Below are positions 41,277-50,653 of a stretch of 64,000 bases of DNA, one piece after another. The notes beneath the pieces were generated by a model. The model made no database searches, was not told the origin of the DNA, and was given only the letters and a program-made list of their open reading frames with translations. A program made the translations under genes and the position numbers. Source of the stretch: Aliarcobacter vitoriensis (GTDB taxonomy: Bacteria > Campylobacterota > Campylobacteria > Campylobacterales > Arcobacteraceae). Position 1 is the stretch's first letter. Each line of letters starts with the position of its first letter. The stretch is taken from NCBI RefSeq assembly GCF_003316695.1, contig NZ_PDKB01000002.1, positions 1 to 64,000 of the forward strand, in the 5' to 3' direction.

Positions 41277-42915
41277 AAAATTATTATTTTGTAGTTTTAT
41301 ATCTTGTTCTTTATTTAGTTCAAATTTTGTAGAAAAACTGGAATTTAGAGAAGATACAAGCGAATTAAATAAAGCACAAGCTCTTCATCCAAATTCTCAT
41401 ATAAATATTTTTCTTCCATCTATTCCATATACATATATTGCAAAAGCTACAAATTCTGGGTTAATTCGTGCTTTTGATAATGAACAAGGTTGGGAGTATG
41501 ATTTAGCTAAAACTCACGAAAGATTGGATGATTTTACCTATGTTTTTACATTAAGAGATAATTTGAAGTTTCAAAATGGAGAAAAATTTACTATTGATGA
41601 TGTTATTTATAATTTAGAGTATTTTAGAAAAAATCCATTTTTATATACAAATATTCATAAAATAGATTTTGATATTATAAAACTTGATAAAAAACGGGTA
41701 AAAATTGTATTAAAACAGAAATATGAGATGTTTTTAAAAGATTTGGCTGATGTATATTTTTATACAAAAGAGTATATTGAAAAATATAATCCAGTTGGAA
41801 AAGAGACAGGAACAGCAAATAAAGTAGAAGGTCCTTTTGCAATGGGACCATATATTTTAAAAGAGGGATTTGCAATAGGTCATAAACAAACAGAGAAATT
41901 AGAACTTGTAGCAAATCCATATTATTGGAATAAAGAGTTTCCTAAGATATCAAGAATTACAGTTTATACTCAACTAGATATAAATGAAGCAATAGAAGAT
42001 ATTACAAAAAAAGAAGGAAAATTGGATTTAATGCCAATTCCTTTTAATAAAAAGTTTGAAGTAATTTTATCAAAATATTCAAAGCTTGTGATATCCAAAT
42101 CCACAGACAATTTTATAATCTTCTTTAATCTTATAAATGGAAATGAAAAACTTTTAAATGATGATATTCGAATAGCATTAAATCAAGCTTTAGATCAAGA
42201 ATTTTTACTAAATTTTGTATATAAAAAAGAAGGACGTATCTCTCCTTTTACAGCTTCAATAAACTATGATATAGTAGAACAAGTAGCAAAAGAGTATAAA
42301 ATAGATGAAAAAATATTTTCATTTGCAGAACTTCAAACATTATTAAATGGATTAGAATTAAATGTTTTTACTCAAGATAGATTTATGTTTTTATTTAAAG
42401 GAATAGAGTTTCAACTACAAAAATATGGTGTTAAACTAAATTATCATATCACAACAAGTGAAAAAGATATATATAAAGAACTTTTAACAACAAATAAAAA
42501 TCAAAATGAAAAAAATTGGGATTTATTGATTTGGGGAAATGATGACTGGTATTATCAAAATCCTTGGACAGTATTTTTTATCTATCACTATGGAAGTGCT
42601 TGGAGTGTTATTCCAAAAGATAAAATAATGCAAGATTATATAGAAAAGTTTTTTATAACAAAACCTCTTACAAATGAATATAAAGAAGTTGTAAAAAATA
42701 TTTTACATCGTGAAAGACAAAAAGCTTATACTTTAAGAGTTCCTTCATCAAATAGAGTGCTGGCTGTAAATAAAGAGGTAATATATAAGCCATATAAAGG
42801 AGGAATTATTCCTTTATGGAGAATAGAATTAAGTAAAAATCATTGGTCAATAAGAGAAAATAAAACTTATGATAAAGAGCTTGAAAAAGCTATAAAACCT
42901 AAAAGAATAGAGTAA
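41269..42915 (+). CDS. Periplasmic extracellular solute-binding protein (SBP_bac_5)
   Basis: A 548-aa family-5 (peptide/nickel/opine type) binding protein with an N-terminal signal sequence (FRKLLFCSFISCSLFSSNF). Typical segments are FTYVFTLRDNLKFQNGEKFTIDDVIYNLEYF and GPYILKEGF. No ABC permease or ATPase is nearby. The start is uncertain: TTG 41269 opens into the signal peptide and overlaps the response-regulator stop; TTG 41257 is also possible. Sitting between the regulator and kinase genes, it may act as a periplasmic sensor, as TorT does for TorS, rather than in transport. That is inference. Confidence 0.82.
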   Translation: MFRKLLFCSFISCSLFSSNFVEKLEFREDTSELNKAQALHPNSHINIFLPSIPYTYIAKATNSGLIRAFDNEQGWEYDLAKTHERLDDFTYVFTLRDNLKFQNGEKFTIDDVIYNLEYFRKNPFLYTNIHKIDFDIIKLDKKRVKIVLKQKYEMFLKDLADVYFYTKEYIEKYNPVGKETGTANKVEGPFAMGPYILKEGFAIGHKQTEKLELVANPYYWNKEFPKISRITVYTQLDINEAIEDITKKEGKLDLMPIPFNKKFEVILSKYSKLVISKSTDNFIIFFNLINGNEKLLNDDIRIALNQALDQEFLLNFVYKKEGRISPFTASINYDIVEQVAKEYKIDEKIFSFAELQTLLNGLELNVFTQDRFMFLFKGIEFQLQKYGVKLNYHITTSEKDIYKELLTTNKNQNEKNWDLLIWGNDDWYYQNPWTVFFIYHYGSAWSVIPKDKIMQDYIEKFFITKPLTNEYKEVVKNILHRERQKAYTLRVPSSNRVLAVNKEVIYKPYKGGIIPLWRIELSKNHWSIRENKTYDKELEKAIKPKRIE

Positions 42916-42918
42916 TTT

Positions 42919-44601
42919 ATGAATTTAATAAGAAATATAAATATAAAATCAAAATTGGGAATATTATTTTTAATTTTATGTATATCTATCATAGTCTTAG
43001 GGTATAAATCAGTTCAAGTTAGTCAATACAATAAAGATACGCTTGGTATTGTACATAGCAAATCTCAAACATTTTTATATCTTCAAAATGAAATAATTAC
43101 TCCTTTATATATTTTAAGAGAACTTTATCAATCTTTAGTAATGGCTCCAAATAAATCAATAAGAGATAATATTGATAAAGATTTGATTTTAGTTTTAGAA
43201 AAACTAGATAATCTTTTTCAAAATAGTGAAATATGCAAAGAGCAACTTCGTGACATTTGGGAAAACTACAAAAAACATATTTTTCAAACAAAAAAATATT
43301 TAGATGAAGGTTTTGAAGAAGGTGCATATATAAATGTAACAACTGTTAGTAAAAGGCAATTTGATATTTTATTAAATAAATTATTTTATTTACAAGAACA
43401 ATCTTTAAGTGATGTAACAAGTGCTTATGATGAAGCTTCAGATAAATTAACAGATGTCAAAATAGAAGTTATTATAAGTATAGTTTTGATTTTGTTTTTT
43501 GCTATTTTAACTGGATTATTTATAGTTAATGATATTTTAAAATCTATTTATAAGGTACAAAATGGATTAAATAATTTTTTTAAATATTTAAATGATAAAA
43601 CAACTAAAGTTACAAATATTGATATTGAGGGAAAAGATGAATTTGGACAAATGGCTAAAATTATAAATAATAATGTATCTTATATTAGAACAAATTTAGA
43701 ACAAAATGAAGCTTTAATAAAAAATGCAACAAGAGTTTTAGAAAATATTCAAAGAGGAAATTTAGGTACTAGACTTACTCAAAATACAAATGATATTTCA
43801 TTAAATGAATTAAAAAATATGATTAATAATGTAATAGAAAATCTTGAAGATAAGATACAAAGAGAGATAAAACAAAGATTAAAGCAAGAACAGATATTAA
43901 TTCAACAAAGCAAATTAGCAGCAATGGGAGAAATGATAGGTAATATTGCTCATCAATGGAGACAACCACTTGCACAAATTTCTGCAATTCATATGAATAT
44001 GAAAGTAACATATGATTTTGATAATTTTACAAAAGAGTATTTAAATATAAAAATAAAAGAAGCAAATCAACTAACATCATATATGTCTCAAACAATAGAT
44101 GATTTCCAAAATTTCTTTAGGCCACAAGGAGAAAAAGAGTTTTTTTCTATTGAAAAAGCTTGTAAAGACTCTTATTTTATAGTTTCTTCTTCATTAAAAT
44201 ATCATGGAATTGAATTGAATTTTGATATTAAAGATAATATAAATATTTTGGGATATAAAAATGAATATTCTCAAGTTATTTTAAATCTTATAAGTAATGC
44301 AAAAGATATTATTTTAGAACGAAAAGTAAAAGATCCATTAATAAATATAGAGATAAAAAGTGGAAAAAAATTTGCTATTGTAAAAATACAAGATAATGCT
44401 GGTGGAATAGATGAAAATATTATTGATAAAATATTTGATCCATATTTTACGACAAGACATAAAACTCAAGGAACAGGAATAGGTCTTTATATGGCAAAAA
44501 ATATTATTGAGAGAAATATGAATGGATATATAAATGTAAAAAATAATGATAAAGGTGCTATTTTTATTGTAAAAGTTGCTAAAACTTATAAAATTAAATA
44601 A
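42919..44601 (+). CDS. Membrane histidine kinase, probable partner of the TorR-like regulator
   Basis: A 560-aa kinase with membrane helices at about residues 12-30 and 184-204, enclosing a helical periplasmic domain of about 150 residues. A HAMP-like linker (about 205-255) and a second signalling coiled coil follow. HisKA has His345 in GNIAHQWRQPL and HATPase_c ends GTGIGLYMAKNIIE. Unlike TorS it has no receiver or Hpt domain. It starts 3 bases after the solute-binding protein, consistent with the two forming a sensory pair. Confidence 0.9.
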   Translation: MNLIRNINIKSKLGILFLILCISIIVLGYKSVQVSQYNKDTLGIVHSKSQTFLYLQNEIITPLYILRELYQSLVMAPNKSIRDNIDKDLILVLEKLDNLFQNSEICKEQLRDIWENYKKHIFQTKKYLDEGFEEGAYINVTTVSKRQFDILLNKLFYLQEQSLSDVTSAYDEASDKLTDVKIEVIISIVLILFFAILTGLFIVNDILKSIYKVQNGLNNFFKYLNDKTTKVTNIDIEGKDEFGQMAKIINNNVSYIRTNLEQNEALIKNATRVLENIQRGNLGTRLTQNTNDISLNELKNMINNVIENLEDKIQREIKQRLKQEQILIQQSKLAAMGEMIGNIAHQWRQPLAQISAIHMNMKVTYDFDNFTKEYLNIKIKEANQLTSYMSQTIDDFQNFFRPQGEKEFFSIEKACKDSYFIVSSSLKYHGIELNFDIKDNINILGYKNEYSQVILNLISNAKDIILERKVKDPLINIEIKSGKKFAIVKIQDNAGGIDENIIDKIFDPYFTTRHKTQGTGIGLYMAKNIIERNMNGYINVKNNDKGAIFIVKVAKTYKIK

Positions 44602-44654
44602 AAAAACAATATAAAACTTGTTACAATCCCAAAAAAAATGATTAGGAATAATAT

Positions 44655-45149
44655 ATGAAAATTTTAGTATCTTCTTGTCTTTTAGGAGAAGATGTACGAT
44701 ATGATGGTAACAACTCAAATATTGCTTTAAATCCAAAATTCAAATTTTATTATAAAGAACTTTTTATGGATATTATGTGTGAAAATGAAATTTACTCTAT
44801 TTGTCCTGAAGTTGCTGGTGGATTAGGAATTCCAAGAAATAAAGCAGAAATTAAAAATCATAGTAAACCATTTGTAGTTGCCGATGAATTAAATAATGAT
44901 ATAACTATTAATTTTCTTTTAGGTGCAAAAAAAGCTTTGGATATTTGTAAAGAAAATGATATAAAAGTTGCCCTTTTTAAATCAAAATCTCCATCTTGTG
45001 GGAACAATGAAGTTTATGATGGAACATTTAATGGAAACTTGATAAACGAAATGGGTTTAACAGCAAGATTATTAGAAGAAAATGGTATAAAAGTTTTTAA
45101 TGAAAATGAACTAGATAATTTAAAAAAATTTATAAAAAGTAGAGTTTAA
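44655..45149 (+). CDS. DUF523 family protein
   Basis: A 164-aa protein of the YbbK/DUF523 family. Conserved motifs are LVSSCLLGEDVRYDG, CPEVAGGLGIPR and LFKSKSPSCG, with several conserved cysteines that may bind a metal or FeS cluster. Role unknown, possibly linked to thiol or desulfurase chemistry. AGGAATAATAT precedes the ATG. It follows the kinase by 53 bases with its own weak promoter region, so co-transcription is uncertain. Confidence 0.85.
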   Translation: MKILVSSCLLGEDVRYDGNNSNIALNPKFKFYYKELFMDIMCENEIYSICPEVAGGLGIPRNKAEIKNHSKPFVVADELNNDITINFLLGAKKALDICKENDIKVALFKSKSPSCGNNEVYDGTFNGNLINEMGLTARLLEENGIKVFNENELDNLKKFIKSRV

Positions 45150-45163
45150 TATAAAAACTCTAC
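45139..45163. terminator. Bidirectional terminator hairpin
   Basis: GTAGAGTTT (45139-45147) and AAACTCTAC (45155-45163) pair around the DUF523 stop codon, facing the convergent flagellar-like gene. Confidence 0.6.
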
Positions 45164-45169
45164 TTTAAA

Positions 45170-45409
45170 CTAAGCTTTTATATCTAAAAGCCTTTGCATA
45201 GCAACTTCTTGAACTTCAATCGCTTTAGCATTTGCACTATAAGCTATAATTTCTGGTATTTGCTCTACCATTTCACTTGCTATATCAGAAGCAGCACCAG
45301 AAAAATCACTATCAGCAACTGTATTTGCAACTTGAGCAATATTTGATGCTTGTTCTTGTATTTGTAAACCAGCACCTAACATAGCACCTAGATTATTATC
45401 TATTCTCAT
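45170..45409 (-). CDS. Mini flagellar rod/hook-like protein, 79 aa
   Basis: The C-terminal half, IASEMVEQIPEIIAYSANAK and then AIEVQEVAMQRLLDIKA, resembles the end of FlgC/FlgE/FlgG (EMVEMI-AYQANAK-...-ML-LLDIK). The N-terminal part GLQIQEQASNIAQVANTVAD resembles the opening coil with the 'ANNIANA' motif. The central hook domains are missing. It could be a reduced rod-type protein or a derivative used elsewhere. It starts inside the stop of the upstream metalloprotease gene (14-base overlap), so the pair is an operon. Confidence 0.65.
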   Translation of the reverse strand: MRIDNNLGAMLGAGLQIQEQASNIAQVANTVADSDFSGAASDIASEMVEQIPEIIAYSANAKAIEVQEVAMQRLLDIKA

Positions 45410-45890
45410 ATTCTACTCCTTCTTGTAAACTTTGTAAAAGTAATTTATTTAAATTTGCTCTTTGTGCAATTGAACTATCAGCTTGACTTAAACCTTCAGG
45501 AGCAGATGCAGCCTTAGAAATTTCATTTAATTTTTGTATAGCTGCTTCTTCATCTTTTGGTATAGAGGTATCAAATCTTACACTTCCACCAATTGCATAA
45601 AGTTTTCCATCTGGTCCAACTTGGTAATCATAGTTTATTGGTGTAGTTGTAGTACCTAAACTAGCATGTAATTGTTCATGATTTTTTACTTCGTTATCTC
45701 TATTTTCGAATCTACTTAAAACCCTTTGATAATCTTTTTCATCATAATTTTTATCTAAACTATTTATAGCATCATCATTGTTTTTAATAGATTTTTGAAA
45801 CTCTTTTCTATCTAAATTAGCTAATTCACTATTTTTTAAAGCAAGTTGTGAATATATGAGAGATGTACTCAAATAGTCATTTATTTCCAT
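45396..45890 (-). CDS. Putative metalloprotease, CJM1_0395/SprA-related family
   Basis: A 164-aa protein with HEQLH (HExxH-type zinc site at about residues 77-81) followed by YDYQVGPDGKLYAIGGSVRFDTS, the signature of the CJM1_0395 and SprA-related families. The N-terminus resembles a flagellin-associated helix; no signal peptide. AAGGAGGCAAGT precedes the ATG. Family role is poorly known. The co-transcribed flagellar-like mini protein suggests a connection with flagella or secretion through them. Confidence 0.78.
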   Translation of the reverse strand: MEINDYLSTSLIYSQLALKNSELANLDRKEFQKSIKNNDDAINSLDKNYDEKDYQRVLSRFENRDNEVKNHEQLHASLGTTTTPINYDYQVGPDGKLYAIGGSVRFDTSIPKDEEAAIQKLNEISKAASAPEGLSQADSSIAQRANLNKLLLQSLQEGVEYENR

Positions 45891-46001
45891 ACTTGCCTCC
45901 TTTTTATAAACTTTTTGATTATAACACAGAATAGCTAAACTTAAAATTGAGAAACTTTATAGTAGAATTACCGAGATTTTTTAAATATAAAGAGGAAAAC
46001 T

Positions 46002-46559
46002 ATGAGTTTTTTATTCAATAAATATAGTCATTTTAATTTAGCAAATATTGTAACATTTTTTAATATCGCATGTGGAGTTTTTGCAATATATTTTTTAACG
46101 CATGATAATTTTTTTGCAGCAGCTTTATTTGCTTGGCTTGCTGGAGCTTTTGATATATTCGATGGTAAAATAGCAAGAAAGTATAATCTTTCTTCACAAT
46201 TTGGTATTCAACTTGATTCTTATGCTGATTTTTTATCTTTTGTCATAGTTCCTGCAATGTTTATATATTTTGCAGTTATTGATACAAAAGAGGAGTTTTT
46301 GAATATGGCTTTTGTTTCAGCTGCATTTATTTATTATATTATTTCTGGACTTAGAAGATTGATTCAGTTTAACATAGATGCTGATGAAGGTGAAATTGAG
46401 AAATATTTTACTGGTATTCCTACTCCTTTAGGAGCTATACTTCTTTGGGTTGTTTATCTTATATTTTTAACTGGCTTTATAAATGAATATTTTGTATTAT
46501 CTATGATGATTGTAATTGGATATTTATTAAACTCTAAAATAAAAATTAAACATTTATAA
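46002..46559 (+). CDS. pssA: CDP-diacylglycerol--serine O-phosphatidyltransferase
   Basis: A 185-aa integral membrane enzyme making phosphatidylserine, the precursor of phosphatidylethanolamine. The CDP-alcohol phosphatidyltransferase motif is complete: FDIFDGKIARKYNLSSQFGI followed by QLDSYADF (D-x2-D-G-x2-A-R-x8-G-x3-D-x3-D). The short length fits subclass II PssA. AGAGGAAAACT precedes the ATG. The stop TAA shares a base with the ppx ATG. Confidence 0.88.
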   Translation: MSFLFNKYSHFNLANIVTFFNIACGVFAIYFLTHDNFFAAALFAWLAGAFDIFDGKIARKYNLSSQFGIQLDSYADFLSFVIVPAMFIYFAVIDTKEEFLNMAFVSAAFIYYIISGLRRLIQFNIDADEGEIEKYFTGIPTPLGAILLWVVYLIFLTGFINEYFVLSMMIVIGYLLNSKIKIKHL

Positions 46560-47473
46560 TGAAAGATATTATATCAATAGATTTAGGTTCTAACTCTTTT
46601 AGAGTTTTAAAATATGATGGAGAAAATCATAAAATTTTAGATGAATATCATCAAGTTGTAGGGCTTGCAGATGGATTAATATCAACTGGATTAATATCAA
46701 AAGAAGCTCAAGAAAGAGTTGTGAATGCACTGAAAATAGCTTCTTATAAATTAAACTTTAATTTAAAAGATGCAGTTTGTGTTACAACAGCAGCCATGAG
46801 AAAAGCTAAAAACGCTAAAGAAGTTTTAGAATATTTTCAAAAACAAACTGGTGTAAATTTCAACATCATTAATTCTGATGAAGAAGCAAGACTAACTCTT
46901 TTAGCAGTAAAATATGCACTAAAAAGAGAAAAAATAGATTCAAAGAATTTTATACTTTTAGATATTGGTGGTGGGTCCACAGAGTTAATAATCAATAAAG
47001 ATAAAGAATTTTTTAGTAGAAGCTTTGATTTTGGAATAGTTACTATGACACAAAAAAATAGTGAAAACAATTCTTTAAAAAATGATTTAGATATCAGAAA
47101 AGATGAAGTAAAAGAGTTTTTAAAAAGTATAGATTTTAAGTTGCAAGATTTTTCTTTTGTAGCAACAGCTGGAACTCCAACAACTTTGGCAGCAATAAAA
47201 CTAGGTATCGATTATTTTAATTATGATAGAAATTTAGTAAATGGAACAAAAATATACTATGAAGATTTAGAAAAAAGCTTAAGTATCCTAAAAACAAAAT
47301 CTATTGAAGAAACAACTAGGCTTGTTGGAAAAGGTAGAGTTGAGTTTATGGAAGTTGGAACATATATTTATAAAATATTCTTTGAAGTTTTAAATAAAAA
47401 TGAATCTATAGTTTTTGATGATGGTTTAAGAGAAGGTGTAGCTATTGATTTTACACTAAAGTGTAAGAATTAA
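46559..47473 (+). CDS. ppx: Ppx/GppA family phosphatase
   Basis: A 304-aa sugar-kinase/actin-fold enzyme: SIDLGSNSFRVLKYD is the first phosphate loop and ILLDIGGGSTELI the second. It is the short, two-domain form lacking the C-terminal HD extension of E. coli Ppx and GppA. It hydrolyses polyphosphate or pppGpp. Coupled to pssA by a TAATG overlap. The 3' end overlaps the convergent flagellin-like gene by 4 bases. Confidence 0.88.
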   Translation: MKDIISIDLGSNSFRVLKYDGENHKILDEYHQVVGLADGLISTGLISKEAQERVVNALKIASYKLNFNLKDAVCVTTAAMRKAKNAKEVLEYFQKQTGVNFNIINSDEEARLTLLAVKYALKREKIDSKNFILLDIGGGSTELIINKDKEFFSRSFDFGIVTMTQKNSENNSLKNDLDIRKDEVKEFLKSIDFKLQDFSFVATAGTPTTLAAIKLGIDYFNYDRNLVNGTKIYYEDLEKSLSILKTKSIEETTRLVGKGRVEFMEVGTYIYKIFFEVLNKNESIVFDDGLREGVAIDFTLKCKN

Positions 47474-47489
47474 GATAAAAGTCTTACAC
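47461..47489. terminator. Bidirectional terminator overlapping both stops
   Basis: GTGTAAGA (47461-47468) pairs with TCTTACAC (47482-47489) across the convergent stops of ppx and the flagellin-like gene. Confidence 0.5.
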
Positions 47490-48261
47490 TCTGTTCTTGT
47501 ATAATATTTGCTTGAGCTGCAGCCAAATAACCTGCGTTTACATTAATATTTGATTTTGAAAAATCACTAGACTCTCTTCCAAAGTTGATAGTTTGATTAA
47601 AATTTTGTTCAATAATTTGATTTTTTGCATCGCTTTGGAGTTGTTTTGAAAATTCTACAAATTGATTAGATAAACCTTCTAATTGATTTGATGTATTAGA
47701 AATAGTATTTAAAGCATTTTGCACATCTTGTTCATTATCCAAGTTACCATTATTTACAACATCAAATATTTTATTTGTAAAATTTGCAATATTCGGTTTT
47801 TCAATAGAATAAATATTGTTATTTGAACTCACTTCTATTGATTCTTGATTGTCATTAAATCTATTTGCTATTAAATTTTCACCCTTATATTTTGTATCAA
47901 ATGCTATTTGGTTGAATTCTCTTAAATCTTGATTTATAGATTTTTTTAATTCATTTTTATCATCAACATTTTGACTATTTTCAAGTTTATTTTCAATGTT
48001 TTTTAGAAATCCTTGAAGTTTATCCATAGAATTTTGTGCTATTTGAGATTTTGCTATTCCATCATTTAGTGATTGAATATCTTGAGAAAATTCACTTTTT
48101 AATATTGAGCTTCTACTAACATTTAAATTTTCAGATGAAACATTATTGAAGTCTTCAACACTATATTTTAGTTGAGCTTTATTTATTGAAACATTAGAAT
48201 TATTATTTAAGTGATTTAAATTTTGTATATTGTTTGCACTGTTTATCGCGTTTATATCCAT
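47470..48261 (-). CDS. Flagellin-like protein
   Basis: A 263-aa Asn/Ser/Gln-rich helical protein. The N-terminal DINAINSANNIQNLNHLNNN and the C-terminal SKSNINVNAGYLAAAQANII followed by QEQSVRLLS match the layout of flagellin D0 helices (compare the flagellin end 'A-SMLAQAN-...-LLQ'). A helical core like D1 lies between about 60 and 130. It is shorter than typical flagellin. Possibly a minor flagellin (FlaC-like) or a filament-associated protein. AGGATAATATT precedes the ATG on the minus strand. No other flagellar gene adjoins except the mini rod-like ORF 2 kb away. Confidence 0.68.
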   Translation of the reverse strand: MDINAINSANNIQNLNHLNNNSNVSINKAQLKYSVEDFNNVSSENLNVSRSSILKSEFSQDIQSLNDGIAKSQIAQNSMDKLQGFLKNIENKLENSQNVDDKNELKKSINQDLREFNQIAFDTKYKGENLIANRFNDNQESIEVSSNNNIYSIEKPNIANFTNKIFDVVNNGNLDNEQDVQNALNTISNTSNQLEGLSNQFVEFSKQLQSDAKNQIIEQNFNQTINFGRESSDFSKSNINVNAGYLAAAQANIIQEQSVRLLS

Positions 48262-48422
48262 AATATTATCCTCAAAAATAGCTTAAATTGGATTATTATA
48301 TCACAAAAATATTAATATTTAGTCTTTTTTATTAATTTTAAAATTTGATTTCTTATAAAAAGGTAGTTTAATTGAAAATTGAGTAAAATAAAACCTTACT
48401 TTTAAAAAAATGGAGAATTATT

Positions 48423-50120
48423 ATGAAAATGACTGGCGCAAAAATGGTTATTGAATCATTACATCAAGAAGGGGTTGAAGTAGTATTTGGATACCCTGGA
48501 GGCGCTATTATGAACGTCTATGATGAAATATATAAACAAAACTATTTTCAACACATTTTAAATAGACATGAACAAGCTTCAATTATAGCTGCTGAAGGTT
48601 ATGCAAGAGCAACTGGAAAAGTAGGGGTTGCAATAGTAACTTCTGGTCCAGGGTTTACAAATGCAATTACTGGAATTGCTGATGCTTATATGGATTCAAC
48701 TCCTCTTGTTGTAATTTCTGGACAAGTTCCAACAACTATTATAGGAACAGATGGTTTTCAAGAAATTGATGCAGTTGGTATTTCAAGACCGTGTACAAAA
48801 CATAACTATTTAGTAAATAAAATTGAAGATTTACCAAGAATTTTAAAAGAGGCATTTCATCTAGCAAGTACTGGAAGACCAGGTCCTGTTCATGTTGATA
48901 TACCAAAAGACATTACAGCTCAAGTTGGAGATTTTATATATCCTGAAGAGGTAAATATGCCAACTTATAAGCCAACAATTAACTATAATAAAAGACAATT
49001 AAAAAAGGCTATGGAAGCTATAAGTTGTGCTAAGAAACCACTTTTATACATTGGAGGTGGAGCAATTTTATCAAATTGTGCTTATGAAATAAGAGATTTA
49101 GCAAAAAAACTAAATATTCCAGCAGTTGAAACGCTTATGGCAAGAGGAGTTATGGGAGATGAAAACCCACTTTTCTTTGGAATGTTAGGAATGCATGGAG
49201 AATATGCTGCAAATATGGCTGCTCATGAAACAGATTTGTTAATATCTTTAGGTGCTAGATTTGATGATAGGGTTACAGGAAGACTTGATGAGTTTGCTTC
49301 AAAAGCAAAAGTTATTCATATTGATATTGATCCAACTTCAATTGCAAAATTAGTTGTTCCAGATTATCCAATTGTTGGTGATTTAAAATTGACTGTTAAA
49401 GCAATGCTTGAAGATATAGAAAACTATGAATTCAATGATTATACAAATTGGGTTGATTTACTAAAAGATTATAGAGAAAAAGAACCATTAAGATATATTG
49501 ATAGTAATGAAGTTATAAAACCACAATGGCCAATTCAAAGAGTTGGGCAAATATTAGGAGATAATGCAATTATTTCAACAGATGTTGGACAACATCAAAT
49601 GTGGACGGCACAATTTTTCCCATTTTCATATCCAAGACAGTGGATTACAAGTGGTGGATTAGGAACAATGGGATTTGGACTTCCAGCAGCTTTAGGAGTT
49701 GCAAGAGCATTCAAAGATACAAATAGAGTAGTTATAAATTTTACTGGAGATGGTTCTATATTGATGAATATCCAAGAACTTATGACTTGTGTTGAATATG
49801 ATTTACCAGTTATAAATATTGTTTTAAATAACAACTATTTAGGAATGGTAAGACAATGGCAAACACTTTTTTATGAAAATAGATTAGCTGAAACTGATTT
49901 AACAGCTCAACCAGATTTTAAAATGCTTGTAGAAGCTTTTGGTGGAATAGGATATCGAGTAAGTACAAAAGATGAATTTGATAAAGCTTTAAAAGATGCA
50001 ATTGAAAAAAGAAAACCAGCAATGATTGAAGTAATTGTTGCAAGATTAGAAGAGGTATTACCAATGGTTCCAAACGGACATTCATTAAATGAAATGACTT
50101 TATTAAAAGGAGATAAATAA
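48423..50120 (+). CDS. ilvB: Acetolactate synthase large subunit
   Basis: A 565-aa TPP enzyme for the first common step of valine, leucine and isoleucine synthesis. The catalytic glutamate is in ILNRHEQAS (Glu50). The TPP motif is FTGDGSILMNIQELMT...NIVLNNN near 440-470, and FAD and acetolactate-specific segments such as GFQEIDAVGISRPCTKH are present. AATGGAGAATTATT precedes the ATG. The stop overlaps ilvN by 1 base (TAATG). Confidence 0.96.
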   Translation: MKMTGAKMVIESLHQEGVEVVFGYPGGAIMNVYDEIYKQNYFQHILNRHEQASIIAAEGYARATGKVGVAIVTSGPGFTNAITGIADAYMDSTPLVVISGQVPTTIIGTDGFQEIDAVGISRPCTKHNYLVNKIEDLPRILKEAFHLASTGRPGPVHVDIPKDITAQVGDFIYPEEVNMPTYKPTINYNKRQLKKAMEAISCAKKPLLYIGGGAILSNCAYEIRDLAKKLNIPAVETLMARGVMGDENPLFFGMLGMHGEYAANMAAHETDLLISLGARFDDRVTGRLDEFASKAKVIHIDIDPTSIAKLVVPDYPIVGDLKLTVKAMLEDIENYEFNDYTNWVDLLKDYREKEPLRYIDSNEVIKPQWPIQRVGQILGDNAIISTDVGQHQMWTAQFFPFSYPRQWITSGGLGTMGFGLPAALGVARAFKDTNRVVINFTGDGSILMNIQELMTCVEYDLPVINIVLNNNYLGMVRQWQTLFYENRLAETDLTAQPDFKMLVEAFGGIGYRVSTKDEFDKALKDAIEKRKPAMIEVIVARLEEVLPMVPNGHSLNEMTLLKGDK

Positions 50121-50617
50121 TGAGTAATTTTAACCATTATTATGATAGTCAAACAACTAGACAAGTTATCTCAATAGTTGTTTTAAATGAACATAATGTC
50201 TTATCAAGAATAGTAGGATTATTTTCAGCTCGTGGTTTTAATATAGACTCTTTAACAGTTGCTCCAATGGAAGATAGTCCATATTCAAGAATGACTATAG
50301 TTACAACAGGAGATAAACGAGTAATTGATCAAATTGTAAAACAATTAAATAAATTAATTCCTGTTTTAAAGGTAAATGAACACAAAAATGTTATTGAAAA
50401 AGATACAGTTTTGATGAAATTTTCAATAGATAATGAACTTTCAGATATTGATGTGATTGCACGTGCATATCATGGAAGTATTCAAAATGTTACAGATGAA
50501 GCCATAATAGTTTCAGCAACAGATTCTAGTGATAGAATTATGAATTTTATAAAAGTTATGCAAAAGTTTAATCCACTAGAAGTTGTAAGAAGTGGTATTG
50601 TAGCTATGGAAAGATAA
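50120..50617 (+). CDS. ilvN: Acetolactate synthase small (regulatory) subunit
   Basis: A 165-aa ACT-domain subunit giving valine feedback inhibition. VVLNEHNVLSRIVGLFSARGFNIDSL is the ACT domain and the C-terminal domain ends GIVAMER, as in IlvH. The length is the IlvH type. Translation is coupled to ilvB. Confidence 0.95.
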   Translation: MSNFNHYYDSQTTRQVISIVVLNEHNVLSRIVGLFSARGFNIDSLTVAPMEDSPYSRMTIVTTGDKRVIDQIVKQLNKLIPVLKVNEHKNVIEKDTVLMKFSIDNELSDIDVIARAYHGSIQNVTDEAIIVSATDSSDRIMNFIKVMQKFNPLEVVRSGIVAMER

Positions 50618-50634
50618 GAATTTTTCTTATCTTT
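50610..50634 (+). terminator. Hairpin after ilvN
   Basis: AAAGATAAGAA and TTCTTATCTTT form an 11-bp stem with a 3-base loop that includes the ilvN stop, followed by TATAAT. Probably a partial terminator before lpxD. Confidence 0.5.
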
Positions 50635-50653
50635 TATAATTCAAGGATAAAAA

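Noticed and set aside
44338-44736. 132-aa minus-strand frame across the kinase end and DUF523 start
   Set aside because: It is antisense to two well-supported genes and has no plausible domain.
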